The position numbers and the translations under genes were made by a program. This document shows, piece after piece, positions 26,643-34,065 of a stretch of DNA of 59,807 bases; the first letter of the stretch is position 1, and every line of letters begins with the position of its first letter. Source of the stretch: Fidelibacterota bacterium (GTDB lineage Bacteria; Fidelibacterota; Marinisomatia; Marinisomatales; TCS55). The DNA lies in NCBI GenBank assembly GCA_016845785.1, contig JAERSH010000009.1:1-59807 (forward strand). The letters are read 5' to 3'. Under the pieces are notes generated by a model that worked only from the letters and a program-made list of their open reading frames with translations, was not told the DNA's origin and did no database searches.

Positions 26643-27731
26643 ATGAATAATTATAAAATTAATGCTTTTGACCACTGCGAACTTTATGTGAGTAATGCCA
26701 AACAAGCAGTTCACTATTACCGAAGTTGTCTTGGATTCCAACCCATTGGCTATCAAGGATTGGAAACCGGGAATCGAGAAAAAGTCAGCTATGTGATGAA
26801 GCAAAACCAAGTGCGATTTGTCTTGAGTTCTCCATTAGTCCCCGGCACTGAAATGGGTGCCCATATCGACAAACATGGGGATGGTGTTAAGGATGTGTCA
26901 TTCTCAGTGGATAATGCAGAAAATGCCTGGAAGGAGACCACAGCACGAGGGGCAGAAAGTGTGGCTGAGCCGAAATTAATTGAAGATGAAAAAGGTGAAG
27001 CCATCGTAGCCACCATCAAAACCTATGGTGATACCACCCATACTTTTGTGGAGCGAAATAATTATAATGGTGTATTTCTCCCCGGTTATCACGTTATGGA
27101 TGTGGATATGGTGGCTGACCCTGTAGGCATTGTTCATATTGATCACGTGGTGGGGAATCAACCTGATCAAGCCATGCAGCCCGTTTGTGATTTTTATGAA
27201 AAGGTATTCGGCTGGCATCGGTTCTGGTCCGTGGATGATAAGGATGTCTCTACCGAATACACCTCCCTTCGGTCTATCGTCATGGCTAATGATAATGAAA
27301 AAATCAAAATGCCCATTAATGAACCAGCGGATGGATTAAAAAAATCCCAGATTCAAGAATTTGTGGAGTTTTATGAAGGGGCCGGTGTCCAGCATATCGC
27401 CATGTCCACACGAGATATTATTGAAACAGTGACCAAACTCCGTGCCAATGGCATTGAATTCTTACCCACACCTCAATCATACTACGACACTTTAAAAGCG
27501 CGGGTTGGGGATTTCGAGGAAGACATCAACATTTTAGCAGAATTAGGCATCCTTGTTGATGCAGATGAAAATGGTTATATGCTTCAGATTTTCACCAAAC
27601 CCATTCAAGACCGCCCTACCCTTTTTTATGAAATCATCCAGCGGAAAGGGTCCAATAGTTTCGGTAAAGGAAATTTCAGAGCGCTTTTTGAATCCATTGA
27701 ACGGGAACAAGCACTCCGCGGCAACCTCTAA
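26643..27731 (+). CDS. hppD: 4-hydroxyphenylpyruvate dioxygenase
   Basis: Converts 4-hydroxyphenylpyruvate to homogentisate with O2 and Fe(II). It has 362 residues and two glyoxalase-fold halves (FDHCELYVSNAKQAVHYYRS near the start; VHIDHVVGNQ at the second half). Iron ligands are read as His in HIDHVVG, His in GVQHIAMST and Glu in LFYEIIQRKG, and the C-terminal helix ends GKGNFRALFESIEREQALRGNL as in bona fide HPPD. The stop codon overlaps the fahA ATG (ATGA-like), giving tight coupling. Confidence 0.97.
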   Translation: MNNYKINAFDHCELYVSNAKQAVHYYRSCLGFQPIGYQGLETGNREKVSYVMKQNQVRFVLSSPLVPGTEMGAHIDKHGDGVKDVSFSVDNAENAWKETTARGAESVAEPKLIEDEKGEAIVATIKTYGDTTHTFVERNNYNGVFLPGYHVMDVDMVADPVGIVHIDHVVGNQPDQAMQPVCDFYEKVFGWHRFWSVDDKDVSTEYTSLRSIVMANDNEKIKMPINEPADGLKKSQIQEFVEFYEGAGVQHIAMSTRDIIETVTKLRANGIEFLPTPQSYYDTLKARVGDFEEDINILAELGILVDADENGYMLQIFTKPIQDRPTLFYEIIQRKGSNSFGKGNFRALFESIEREQALRGNL

Positions 27732-28696
27732 TGAAATTCATCACATATCAAACACCAAGCCAAGCCACACCTCAATTTGGGTTTTTGAAACATGATCGCG
27801 TTATCAATATCGCCCAAGCTGCCCAATGGATTAAGGATGAACATCATGATGACCAATTTTTAAATCTCCCAAGCTCCCTTAAAGCATCCCTCGAAAATTG
27901 GAATCATCACTTTGAATTGATTCAAAAGTTAGATGAATTGATTTCAGATGAGGACATGGATGCGTACTCAATTTCGGAGTCAGAAATTACCTATCTGCCG
28001 CCGATTCCTGACCCGCCGGCCTTTCGCGACTTTTATGCATTCGAACAACACGTAAAATCTGCCCGGGCTTTGCGTGGATTAGATATGGATCCCAACTGGT
28101 ATCGGTTACCTATATTTTATTTTTCAAATCCCAATGCTTGTTTTGGTCACGGGGCTGACATACCATATCCGAATAATTCTTCTCAATTGGATTTTGAGCT
28201 GGAGTTTGCCGTTATCATTGGGAATGGTGGTGCCAATATCAAATCTGAAGGTGCTGACCAAGTCATCTCCGGATATACGATTTTGAATGATTGGTCTGCG
28301 CGAGACCTTCAAATGGAGGAGATGCAATTGAATCTTGGTCCAGCCAAAGGTAAGGATTTCGCCTCAAGTTTTGGTCCCTATATGGTGACCCCTGACGAAT
28401 TGGAAGATGCGTGGGGCGATGACGACAGACTTCACCTCAATATGACCTGCAAAGTGAATGGAAAGGAAATTTCTAAAGGAAATACCAATGATCTTTACCA
28501 TTCATTTGGAGATATGATCGAACGGGCCAGCATGAATACCAAACTGCTCCCCGGCGAATATATTGGTTCCGGCACTGTGGGCACAGGTTGCATTTTAGAA
28601 CTTCGCCCGGAAAATACCGGCGGTTGGATTAAAAAAGGTGATGTGGTTACATTAGAAGTAGATCGTCTGGGAATTTTGGAAAACACTATTGTTTAA
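27731..28696 (+). CDS. fumarylacetoacetate hydrolase family protein
   Basis: FAH-fold hydrolase, 321 residues, expected to split fumarylacetoacetate to fumarate and acetoacetate at the end of tyrosine degradation. Metal ligands are visible as DFELEFAVII (two Glu) and ILNDWSARDLQ (Asp), with the catalytic region FYAFEQHVKSARALRG. GSGTVGTGCILEL matches the family turn. It overlaps hppD by one base. The order within the operon is hppD-fah-GxxExxY-hgd. Because no maleylacetoacetate isomerase gene is present, this enzyme may act on maleylacetoacetate directly or an isomerase is elsewhere. Confidence 0.9.
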   Translation: MKFITYQTPSQATPQFGFLKHDRVINIAQAAQWIKDEHHDDQFLNLPSSLKASLENWNHHFELIQKLDELISDEDMDAYSISESEITYLPPIPDPPAFRDFYAFEQHVKSARALRGLDMDPNWYRLPIFYFSNPNACFGHGADIPYPNNSSQLDFELEFAVIIGNGGANIKSEGADQVISGYTILNDWSARDLQMEEMQLNLGPAKGKDFASSFGPYMVTPDELEDAWGDDDRLHLNMTCKVNGKEISKGNTNDLYHSFGDMIERASMNTKLLPGEYIGSGTVGTGCILELRPENTGGWIKKGDVVTLEVDRLGILENTIV

Positions 28697-28706
28697 CCCC
28701 ACCACA

Positions 28707-28717
28707 GATAAACACCG
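28707..28717 (+). repeat. left inverted repeat of the GxxExxY cassette
   Basis: gataaacaccg lies directly before the ATG. It repeats inverted at 29097-29107, and with flanking bases 15 of 17 match. The unit aacaccgatg/a is also tandemly duplicated here and forms the first codons of the gene. Confidence 0.65.
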
Positions 28718-29086
28718 ATGAACACCGATATCAATAAATTGACCCATGAAGTCATTAATTGCGCAATGGAGGTGTCTAACATCATCGGTTCAGGGTTTAC
28801 TGAAAATATATACGACAAAGCCATGCAAGTTGAATTAGGTCTAAGAAATATTCCCTTTTCTTCTCAAGAAGCATTTGATGTTTTTTACAAAGAACATGAA
28901 GTGGGGCATTTCGTCCCGGATCTATTTGTAGATAACCGATTGATTGTAGAATTAAAAGCGGTGGAAAGCATTCATAATAAGCATTTAGCACAGGTTTTGA
29001 ATTATTTAAATGCCACTGATAAACATCTTGGATTAATTCTTAACTTTGGAAATCCTAAACTTGAAATAAAACGAGTGATATCATGA
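28718..29086 (+). CDS. GxxExxY family protein
   Basis: A 122-residue protein of the GxxExxY family (GFTENIY at residues ~27-33), which has a PD-(D/E)xK-like fold: VPDLFVDNRLIVELKAVESI holds the D...ExK pattern, and HLAQVLNYLNATDKHLGLILNF is the conserved end. Function in the family is unknown. It sits between fah and hgd in the tyrosine operon without metabolic logic. Inverted repeats bound it, and its start codon lies inside the left repeat. There is no recognisable ribosome site. It looks like a hitchhiking cassette inserted in an operon gap. Confidence 0.92.
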   Translation: MNTDINKLTHEVINCAMEVSNIIGSGFTENIYDKAMQVELGLRNIPFSSQEAFDVFYKEHEVGHFVPDLFVDNRLIVELKAVESIHNKHLAQVLNYLNATDKHLGLILNFGNPKLEIKRVIS

Positions 29087-29096
29087 TTAATAAAAC

Positions 29097-29107
29097 CGGT
29101 GTTTATC
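29097..29107 (-). repeat. right inverted repeat of the GxxExxY cassette
   Basis: cggtgtttatc here is the exact complement of the left repeat at 28707-28717. It starts 10 bases after the stop of the GxxExxY gene and 24 bases before the homogentisate dioxygenase ATG. Confidence 0.65.
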
Positions 29108-29130
29108 CGTATCCATCTGAGGGTATTTAA

Positions 29131-30282
29131 ATGCCATTCTATCAATCACGCGGAAAACTACCAAACAAACGTCACATCCAATTCAAGGATGATGATGGCA
29201 ATCTCTATTGGGAAGAACTCATTAGCCGAGAGGGATTCAGCCATATTTACACCAACGTATATCATATCCATCCCCCCACCGCTGTAAAAAAAGTGGGCGA
29301 CCTTTCACCGATTCGATTAGACGCCTGGGACCAGGAACACCGTCACCACCATATCAATTCCCGAAATCTCAATCATTCCGGCGATGCTATTTCTTCCCGC
29401 ATACCCTTATTTTTCAATGCTGATGTGGTCATCTCTAAAGCCTATGTTGCCGATTCCATGGATTATCTCTATCGCAATGGCAACTACGATGAATGTTTGT
29501 TTGTTCATGGGGGCAAGGGAACATTGAAAACAAATTTTGGCGCTCTAGATCTGAGTTATGGTGATTATGCCATCATCCCACGCGGTGTGATTTGGCAGCT
29601 TGATGTGGATGAGCCGATGGAATTATTTATCACCGAAACCGCAGGTCCCATTGAGACACCGAACCGATACCGAAATCGACTCGGTCAACTGTTGGAGCAT
29701 TCCCCTTATAGTGAACGAGATATTAAGACGCCTGTGTTTGAGACCCCTCAATCCAAAGGACCAATTGAAGTTAAAGTTCGTTTGGCGCAGGGACTTCAAT
29801 CCTACGAATATCAAAACCATCCATTCGATATTGTTGGGTGGGATGGGTATTATTATCCATGGGTGTTTAACGTAAATGATTTTATGCCCATCACAGGGAA
29901 AGTCCACCAGCCGCCACCCGTTCATCAAGCATTTCAAGCGCCCGGATTGGTGATATGCAATTTCGTACCGCGCCTATTTGACTACCATCCTGAAGCCGTG
30001 CCTGCGCCCTATGCCCATAGCAATGTGGATTCGGATGAAGTCCTCTATTATGTGGCAGGAGATTTCATGAGTCGCAAAGGGGTTGAAGAAGGCTCGATCA
30101 CCTATCATCCCATGGGATTGCCCCACGGCCCACAACCGGGGAAAATTGAGGCATCGTTGGGGGCAAAATCTGCAGATGAAATTGCCGTCATGGTGGATAC
30201 ATTTAAACCATTACAAATGACAACTGCGGCAGCTGAAATTGATGATCCAAACTACCCCCTTTCATGGATGGATGAATCATGA
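29131..30282 (+). CDS. hmgA: homogentisate 1,2-dioxygenase
   Basis: Opens the homogentisate ring to maleylacetoacetate using Fe(II) and O2. The 383-residue cupin protein begins MPFYQSRGKLPNKRHIQF. Iron ligands are seen in APYAHSNVDSDEVLYYVAGDF (His and Glu) and YHPMGLPHGPQPG (His). LFITETAGPIETPNRYRNRLGQLLEHSPYSERDI and PPPVHQAFQAPGLVICNF are characteristic. It is shorter than the ~430-residue eukaryotic enzyme, as is usual for this bacterial subgroup. It overlaps the following flavin reductase by 4 bases. Confidence 0.95.
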   Translation: MPFYQSRGKLPNKRHIQFKDDDGNLYWEELISREGFSHIYTNVYHIHPPTAVKKVGDLSPIRLDAWDQEHRHHHINSRNLNHSGDAISSRIPLFFNADVVISKAYVADSMDYLYRNGNYDECLFVHGGKGTLKTNFGALDLSYGDYAIIPRGVIWQLDVDEPMELFITETAGPIETPNRYRNRLGQLLEHSPYSERDIKTPVFETPQSKGPIEVKVRLAQGLQSYEYQNHPFDIVGWDGYYYPWVFNVNDFMPITGKVHQPPPVHQAFQAPGLVICNFVPRLFDYHPEAVPAPYAHSNVDSDEVLYYVAGDFMSRKGVEEGSITYHPMGLPHGPQPGKIEASLGAKSADEIAVMVDTFKPLQMTTAAAEIDDPNYPLSWMDES

Positions 30283-30899
30283 TTATTGATCCAAAAGCAC
30301 AGGCATTTAACGACAATTATAAACTCCTCATCGGTTCTATCGTACCCCGTCCCATCGGTTTTGTATCTACGCAATCAACAGATGGCGTGAATAATTTGGC
30401 CCCATTTTCTTTTTTTAATGGGGTGTGCTCCAATCCGCCATCCGTTATGTTTGCCCCCGGACGGCGTGGGTATGACGGCAAAGAAAAAGACACGCTTATC
30501 AATATTCGAAATACGAACGAATTTGTTGTCAATATTGTTTCAGAAGACATTGTGGAACCCATGGTGGCCTGCGCTACCGATTTTGACATCGATGTGGATG
30601 AATTTGAAGTTTCGGGACTCACAGCGGTTGATAGTGTTAAAGTGACGCCGCCCTTGGTGAAAGAATCCAAAGTAAGTTTAGAATGTAAATTACATACGAT
30701 TGTTGAAGTGGGCGGCGAGAATCCCGGTGCAGGGTTCGTGGTTATTGGTGAAGTGGTCATGTTCCATGTGGACGATGATATTTACAGCAATGGTCGGATT
30801 GAACTCGAAGCGTTGAAACCGGTAGGCCGATTAGCCGGGAATAATTATTCGCGTATTAATGATGTATTTACGGTGGTAAGAAAAATAAAACCGGATTGA
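30279..30899 (+). CDS. flavin reductase-like FMN-binding protein
   Basis: A 206-residue split-barrel flavoprotein. RPIGFVSTQSTDGVNNLAPFSFFNGVCSNPPSVMFAPG is the FMN-binding signature, and RNTNEFVVNIVSED and GGENPGAGFVVIGEVV complete the fold. Members reduce flavin with NAD(P)H or act directly as reductases or oxygenase partners. Coupled by a 4-base overlap to homogentisate dioxygenase, it appears to be part of aromatic degradation, perhaps supplying reduced flavin to a hydroxylase encoded elsewhere. The operon ends soon after, at a palindromic repeat. Confidence 0.88.
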   Translation: MIIDPKAQAFNDNYKLLIGSIVPRPIGFVSTQSTDGVNNLAPFSFFNGVCSNPPSVMFAPGRRGYDGKEKDTLINIRNTNEFVVNIVSEDIVEPMVACATDFDIDVDEFEVSGLTAVDSVKVTPPLVKESKVSLECKLHTIVEVGGENPGAGFVVIGEVVMFHVDDDIYSNGRIELEALKPVGRLAGNNYSRINDVFTVVRKIKPD

Positions 30900-30905
30900 T
30901 TAATC

Positions 30906-30989
30906 GTCATTGCGAATCCCGATTTATCGGGATGAAGCAATCCCTTCAGATGTTATCGAATGAGATTGCTTCGCTGTGCTCGCAATGAC
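30906..30989. repeat. palindromic intergenic repeat (REP/MITE-like)
   Basis: Outer arms gtcattgcga (30906-30915) and tcgcaatgac (30980-30989) are exact inverted repeats. A second pair, gaagcaatc (30934-30942) and gattgcttc (30964-30972), lies inside, as does a perfect hairpin atcccgat/atcgggat (30916-30933). The gtcattgcga...tcgcaatgac pattern is a widespread bacterial palindromic repeat type. The 3' arm extends the frame upstream of the next gene. Confidence 0.8.
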
Positions 30990-31001
30990 AAAATTTTTAG
31001 T

Positions 31002-31916
31002 ATGTCAGACCTGAAACAACGAATTTACCAAGCCCAATGCATCGGCAATGTGGAGCCCATAGAACATATGGTTCCCTACCCCAATCTTAGAGCATTGGTG
31101 GATGGCCAAAATGTAAAATATGGCGAAAAAATGGTGTACGCCGACCTTAGCCTCACTTCAGATAAAGTATATCGCTTGGCGCAGCAAACGGCCAATTGGC
31201 TCGTCTCCGAAGGCGTTCAGCCCAAAGATAGAGTATTGATAGACCAACTGCCCTTCCCCCAATGTGAAATTCTGGCATTCGGCATTTGGACCTTAGGCGC
31301 ATCCATGATCCTCACAGGTGATGGTGATTTGGAAGGTGCCACATCAGCCACATCTCCAACTCTTATTGTTGGAGGGAAATCCAATTTTTTCGAAAAAATT
31401 AAATCCTTCTCTGAAGATCATAATCCCACGTTTAAACCATTATTGGCCGATGAAGCCATGGTGTTTTGGGAAAATGAGAATGGCATTCAGCTCAGTCATT
31501 ATAACTTATTGGTGAATGCCAATGGTATCCAGCATGCCATTGATTTGTATGAAGACCAAACCTATTTTACCCGCCTTGAACCCAATTCTATGGCTTGGGT
31601 CATCCTCCAAACCATGCTGCCATTATATACAGGAGCGCCTCTTACATCAGATCATCCTGATATGAAGTTGGGAACAGATACTGATGATTTTCAAATTCAA
31701 TGGCATTGGGATGCTTTGGAAGAGACATCACCTCCTTCCCTTTACATTTGTAATGAGAATACGGCATTCTTAGCGATGAATAAAATACCTATCCACTTGA
31801 CGGCAATGGATGACGACACCCATCCCAAGGCCATTACCGGTCATTCAGTCATGATGGGGTATTTAAATGATAAGCGCAATGAAGACGTCTTTATTGATGG
31901 ACAATTGAAAATCTAA
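31002..31916 (+). CDS. degenerate AMP-binding (acyl-CoA synthetase-like) protein
   Basis: The start is set at ATG 31002 (MSDLKQRIYQ); an earlier in-frame ATG lies inside the palindromic repeat. The 304 residues resemble the N-terminal half of acyl-CoA/aryl-CoA ligases: VYADLSLTSDKVYRLAQQTANWL, VQPKDRVLIDQLPFPQCEILAFGIW, and LSHYNLLVNANGIQHAIDL, the helix after the P-loop. The P-loop itself (usually YTSGTTGxPKG) is replaced by MVFWENENGIQ, and the C-terminal ~200 residues including the catalytic Lys domain are missing. It is therefore probably a pseudo-enzyme or a diverged binding protein. It follows the tyrosine operon but may be transcribed separately. Confidence 0.65.
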   Translation: MSDLKQRIYQAQCIGNVEPIEHMVPYPNLRALVDGQNVKYGEKMVYADLSLTSDKVYRLAQQTANWLVSEGVQPKDRVLIDQLPFPQCEILAFGIWTLGASMILTGDGDLEGATSATSPTLIVGGKSNFFEKIKSFSEDHNPTFKPLLADEAMVFWENENGIQLSHYNLLVNANGIQHAIDLYEDQTYFTRLEPNSMAWVILQTMLPLYTGAPLTSDHPDMKLGTDTDDFQIQWHWDALEETSPPSLYICNENTAFLAMNKIPIHLTAMDDDTHPKAITGHSVMMGYLNDKRNEDVFIDGQLKI

Positions 31917-32626
31917 GGCAGATTTTTTTCGATATAATTCAGCATTTTCGTCTGCTGACTGAGCCACCCCAGGCGCGTTTCTATATTCACATATCTCACC
32001 CCATGTCGCATGGCTGCCCAGGATATGGATCCGTCATCCTTTTTAGGCGGGGATTCTTGAAGCACCACATTGAATGGAGATTTGGCTAAAATATCAAAAT
32101 CGGATCGGTTTGTACAGATGAAAAAATCTCGTGGATTTTGATCCTTCTTAATGGATACGGCATCACTTTTATGCACTTCTTTTTTTACATTGTACCCTTT
32201 AAAGTTGTTATGGAGTGCCACGAGCAATCCCCCATTTTTGGGGAGAACTTCTTTTAAAAAGGGATCACGGTCTTTGTTGATGATTTCAAGGGTCTCTTTC
32301 TTTTTCGCCCGGGACCATTTGCGATTATATTTCTGAATATTGGCTTTTGCCCCCTCCGATGAAAAAATACGGTTGGGGTCGATTATGCCTCCGAAAAATT
32401 CTGATTCTCTCACAATGCCGGTGACCAAAAATGCCTTTCCTGCATTCGATTTCATGTGCCGTTCTAAAGCCATCCGTGCGGTTTGTTCATCTCCGTGGAG
32501 CCAAATGTAGCGACGATCCGATTCACCATTTTGAAGTACTTTAAACTTGATGCCCGCCAAGTGGATGGTATTGGAATCGTCGAACGAAATATTGAAAAAA
32601 CTGAAAAGGAGAAAAAACCGAATCAA
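31913..32626 (-). CDS. putative AstE/M14-like zinc carboxypeptidase-fold protein, TTG start
   Basis: A 237-residue protein with a short hydrophobic N-terminus (MIRFFLLFSFFNISF), likely exported. IWLHGDEQTA (H44, E47), IDPNRIFS (R86) and LLVALHNN (H139) match the HxxE...NPNR...H layout of the succinylglutamate desuccinylase/M14 carboxypeptidase fold, so a zinc site is plausible. The end of the protein (ISWAAMRHGVRYVNIETRLG) would lie near the active site. The only usable start is TTG at 32626 because stops precede it and no ATG is in frame. Its 3' end overlaps the convergent AMP-binding-like gene by 4 bases. Substrate unknown. Confidence 0.65.
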   Translation of the reverse strand: MIRFFLLFSFFNISFDDSNTIHLAGIKFKVLQNGESDRRYIWLHGDEQTARMALERHMKSNAGKAFLVTGIVRESEFFGGIIDPNRIFSSEGAKANIQKYNRKWSRAKKKETLEIINKDRDPFLKEVLPKNGGLLVALHNNFKGYNVKKEVHKSDAVSIKKDQNPRDFFICTNRSDFDILAKSPFNVVLQESPPKKDDGSISWAAMRHGVRYVNIETRLGWLSQQTKMLNYIEKNLP

Positions 32627-32647
32627 AAGAAAATCAAAATCTATTTA

Positions 32648-33247
32648 TTATTGAACGATGGTCCAGTTGCCATCACCAATCACATATTCAACAACGTCTT
32701 TTTGAGCCATATTGCCACGAATAAATCCAATTAAGGCGCCACCGGGTATAGTATAAATCCCAGCAACAATACTGAAAAACCCCATCGCTAAAAAGGTCTC
32801 AGATTCTATGGGCGCACCAAAAATCAATGGTAAACCTACGCCAAATGCAGCTGCGGCTATTCCACCTGTTTTTATCCCGGCCAACACATAATCTTTGGTG
32901 CTTTTTATTTGGCCAAGCCTAATACTGCCAATTTCATCAAATGGCAATTCTCGTTCCCATGATTCTCCCTTTTCCTGAACACGAACCGCATCAATAGTCA
33001 TCCCCATATACACACCACTCACGCGATTGTTGCGGTCATAAGCACTGGCCACTACTATCCATTCTTCTATGGGAATTATTACCTGCTCACCATCATTTTC
33101 AAGTATGAGATCCGTCAACATTTCTTGCCCATTAGTGGATAGAGATGGTGCCTTTATTTCGCCAGCTTCAACTAAGGACATACTAAAGGCCATTATAACC
33201 AAACGATAAAAAAGAAATGTGCGCGACTTATTCAATTTAATTCTCAT
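32648..33247 (-). CDS. hypothetical secreted or membrane protein with Gly-rich helices
   Basis: A 199-residue protein. The N-terminus (LFYRLVIMAFSMSLVEAGE) looks like a signal peptide. A SH3-like beta part follows (IIPIEEWIVVASAYDRNNRVSGVYMGMTIDAVRVQE), then two hydrophobic Gly-rich segments (GIKTGGIAAAAFGVGLPLIFG; AMGFFSIVAGIYTIPGGALIGFIRG). The last part has a glycine-zipper look. The ATG overlaps the stop of the preceding outer-membrane protein gene (ATGA). I do not recognise the family. Confidence 0.7.
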   Translation of the reverse strand: MRIKLNKSRTFLFYRLVIMAFSMSLVEAGEIKAPSLSTNGQEMLTDLILENDGEQVIIPIEEWIVVASAYDRNNRVSGVYMGMTIDAVRVQEKGESWERELPFDEIGSIRLGQIKSTKDYVLAGIKTGGIAAAAFGVGLPLIFGAPIESETFLAMGFFSIVAGIYTIPGGALIGFIRGNMAQKDVVEYVIGDGNWTIVQ

Positions 33248-34014
33248 CGATTATAATATATGTTCACTCCAATTGTCATAATATTGATGGCTTCATCCTC
33301 TGTGGGGCTCATTTTAAAATATCGGCCAAATTCGACGACAGGGTGAAACATATCTGTTAATGCAAATTCAGCGCCAACCGTCAATTGCTTCCTTATTTCC
33401 TCTGAAAATTCATCACCATCGCCTGGCTCTGCCCATAGCCACTTGGGTACCAACATAATATCTTTACTTGTGGATTCCATTCGAAAGGTAGCAAATGGAT
33501 TGAGTCGCCCATATTTTCGACTGCCGGTTACGTATATATGATTCAACCACATTTCATTTGTGACATCATCCTCATCATCCTCATCGTCACCAAAATCCAA
33601 ATCGGGTAAATCCGGTTTTCCAAATCCATATCCGATTGCTAATGATAGCTTATCATCAAATTTATCTTTATTCAAGATTTGATATTTCAGGTCAAACCAA
33701 TGGGTATTCGATTCAAGATTCACATTGGCTTCTCCATCGCCACCCAGATCTGTTAAATCTTTTGCGTAAGTATAGCCCACATCCAATCCGCGAAAAACGC
33801 CAACCCGTCCTTCAATCCCGAGATACTCGACAGCATCTATACCATCCGATCCTTGATCCTCCTCATTACTGGGTTTTACATTAATATAATTCCCCGAAAC
33901 CGAGAACTCCCCTGGGGAAAGCACATCGGCGCTGCGATGGGCCGTCATGTAACATCCGCTGGCCATCATGGAAAACATGACTATTAAACTGATTTGAGTG
34001 AAAGGATGATTCAT
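33244..34014 (-). CDS. outer-membrane beta-barrel lipoprotein-like protein
   Basis: A 256-residue protein with a lipobox-like MMASGCYM after a hydrophobic start, then alternating aromatic strands (GEFSVSGNYINVKPS, GRVGVFRGLDVGYTYAKDL, WFDLKYQILNKDKFDDKLSLAIGYGFG) and a final strand region ending TIGVNIYYNR. A run of about ten acidic residues (DFGDDEDDEDDVTNE) is encoded by GAT/GAG repeats near 33570-33595, prone to slippage. It is probably an outer-membrane barrel or a barrel-like lipoprotein; function unknown. It overlaps the next gene by 4 bases. Confidence 0.7.
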   Translation of the reverse strand: MNHPFTQISLIVMFSMMASGCYMTAHRSADVLSPGEFSVSGNYINVKPSNEEDQGSDGIDAVEYLGIEGRVGVFRGLDVGYTYAKDLTDLGGDGEANVNLESNTHWFDLKYQILNKDKFDDKLSLAIGYGFGKPDLPDLDFGDDEDDEDDVTNEMWLNHIYVTGSRKYGRLNPFATFRMESTSKDIMLVPKWLWAEPGDGDEFSEEIRKQLTVGAEFALTDMFHPVVEFGRYFKMSPTEDEAINIMTIGVNIYYNR

Positions 34015-34065
34015 TTTGCCTCCTTTGGTTTATAAAATATGAATTGAGACCGTTATCTTTTTTGG

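Noticed and set aside
28700-28730. CRISPR-like short direct repeat before the GxxExxY gene
   Set aside because: Only two 10-base units in tandem with no spacers; it is part of the inverted-repeat-linked leader.
30960-31001. Start of the AMP-binding-like protein inside the palindromic repeat
   Set aside because: The added 14 residues are encoded by the repeat arm; the next ATG at 31002 is the better start.
33565-33600. Microsatellite as phase-variation switch in the barrel lipoprotein gene
   Set aside because: The units are irregular three-base Asp/Glu codons, so length changes would keep the frame; no on/off switch is expected.
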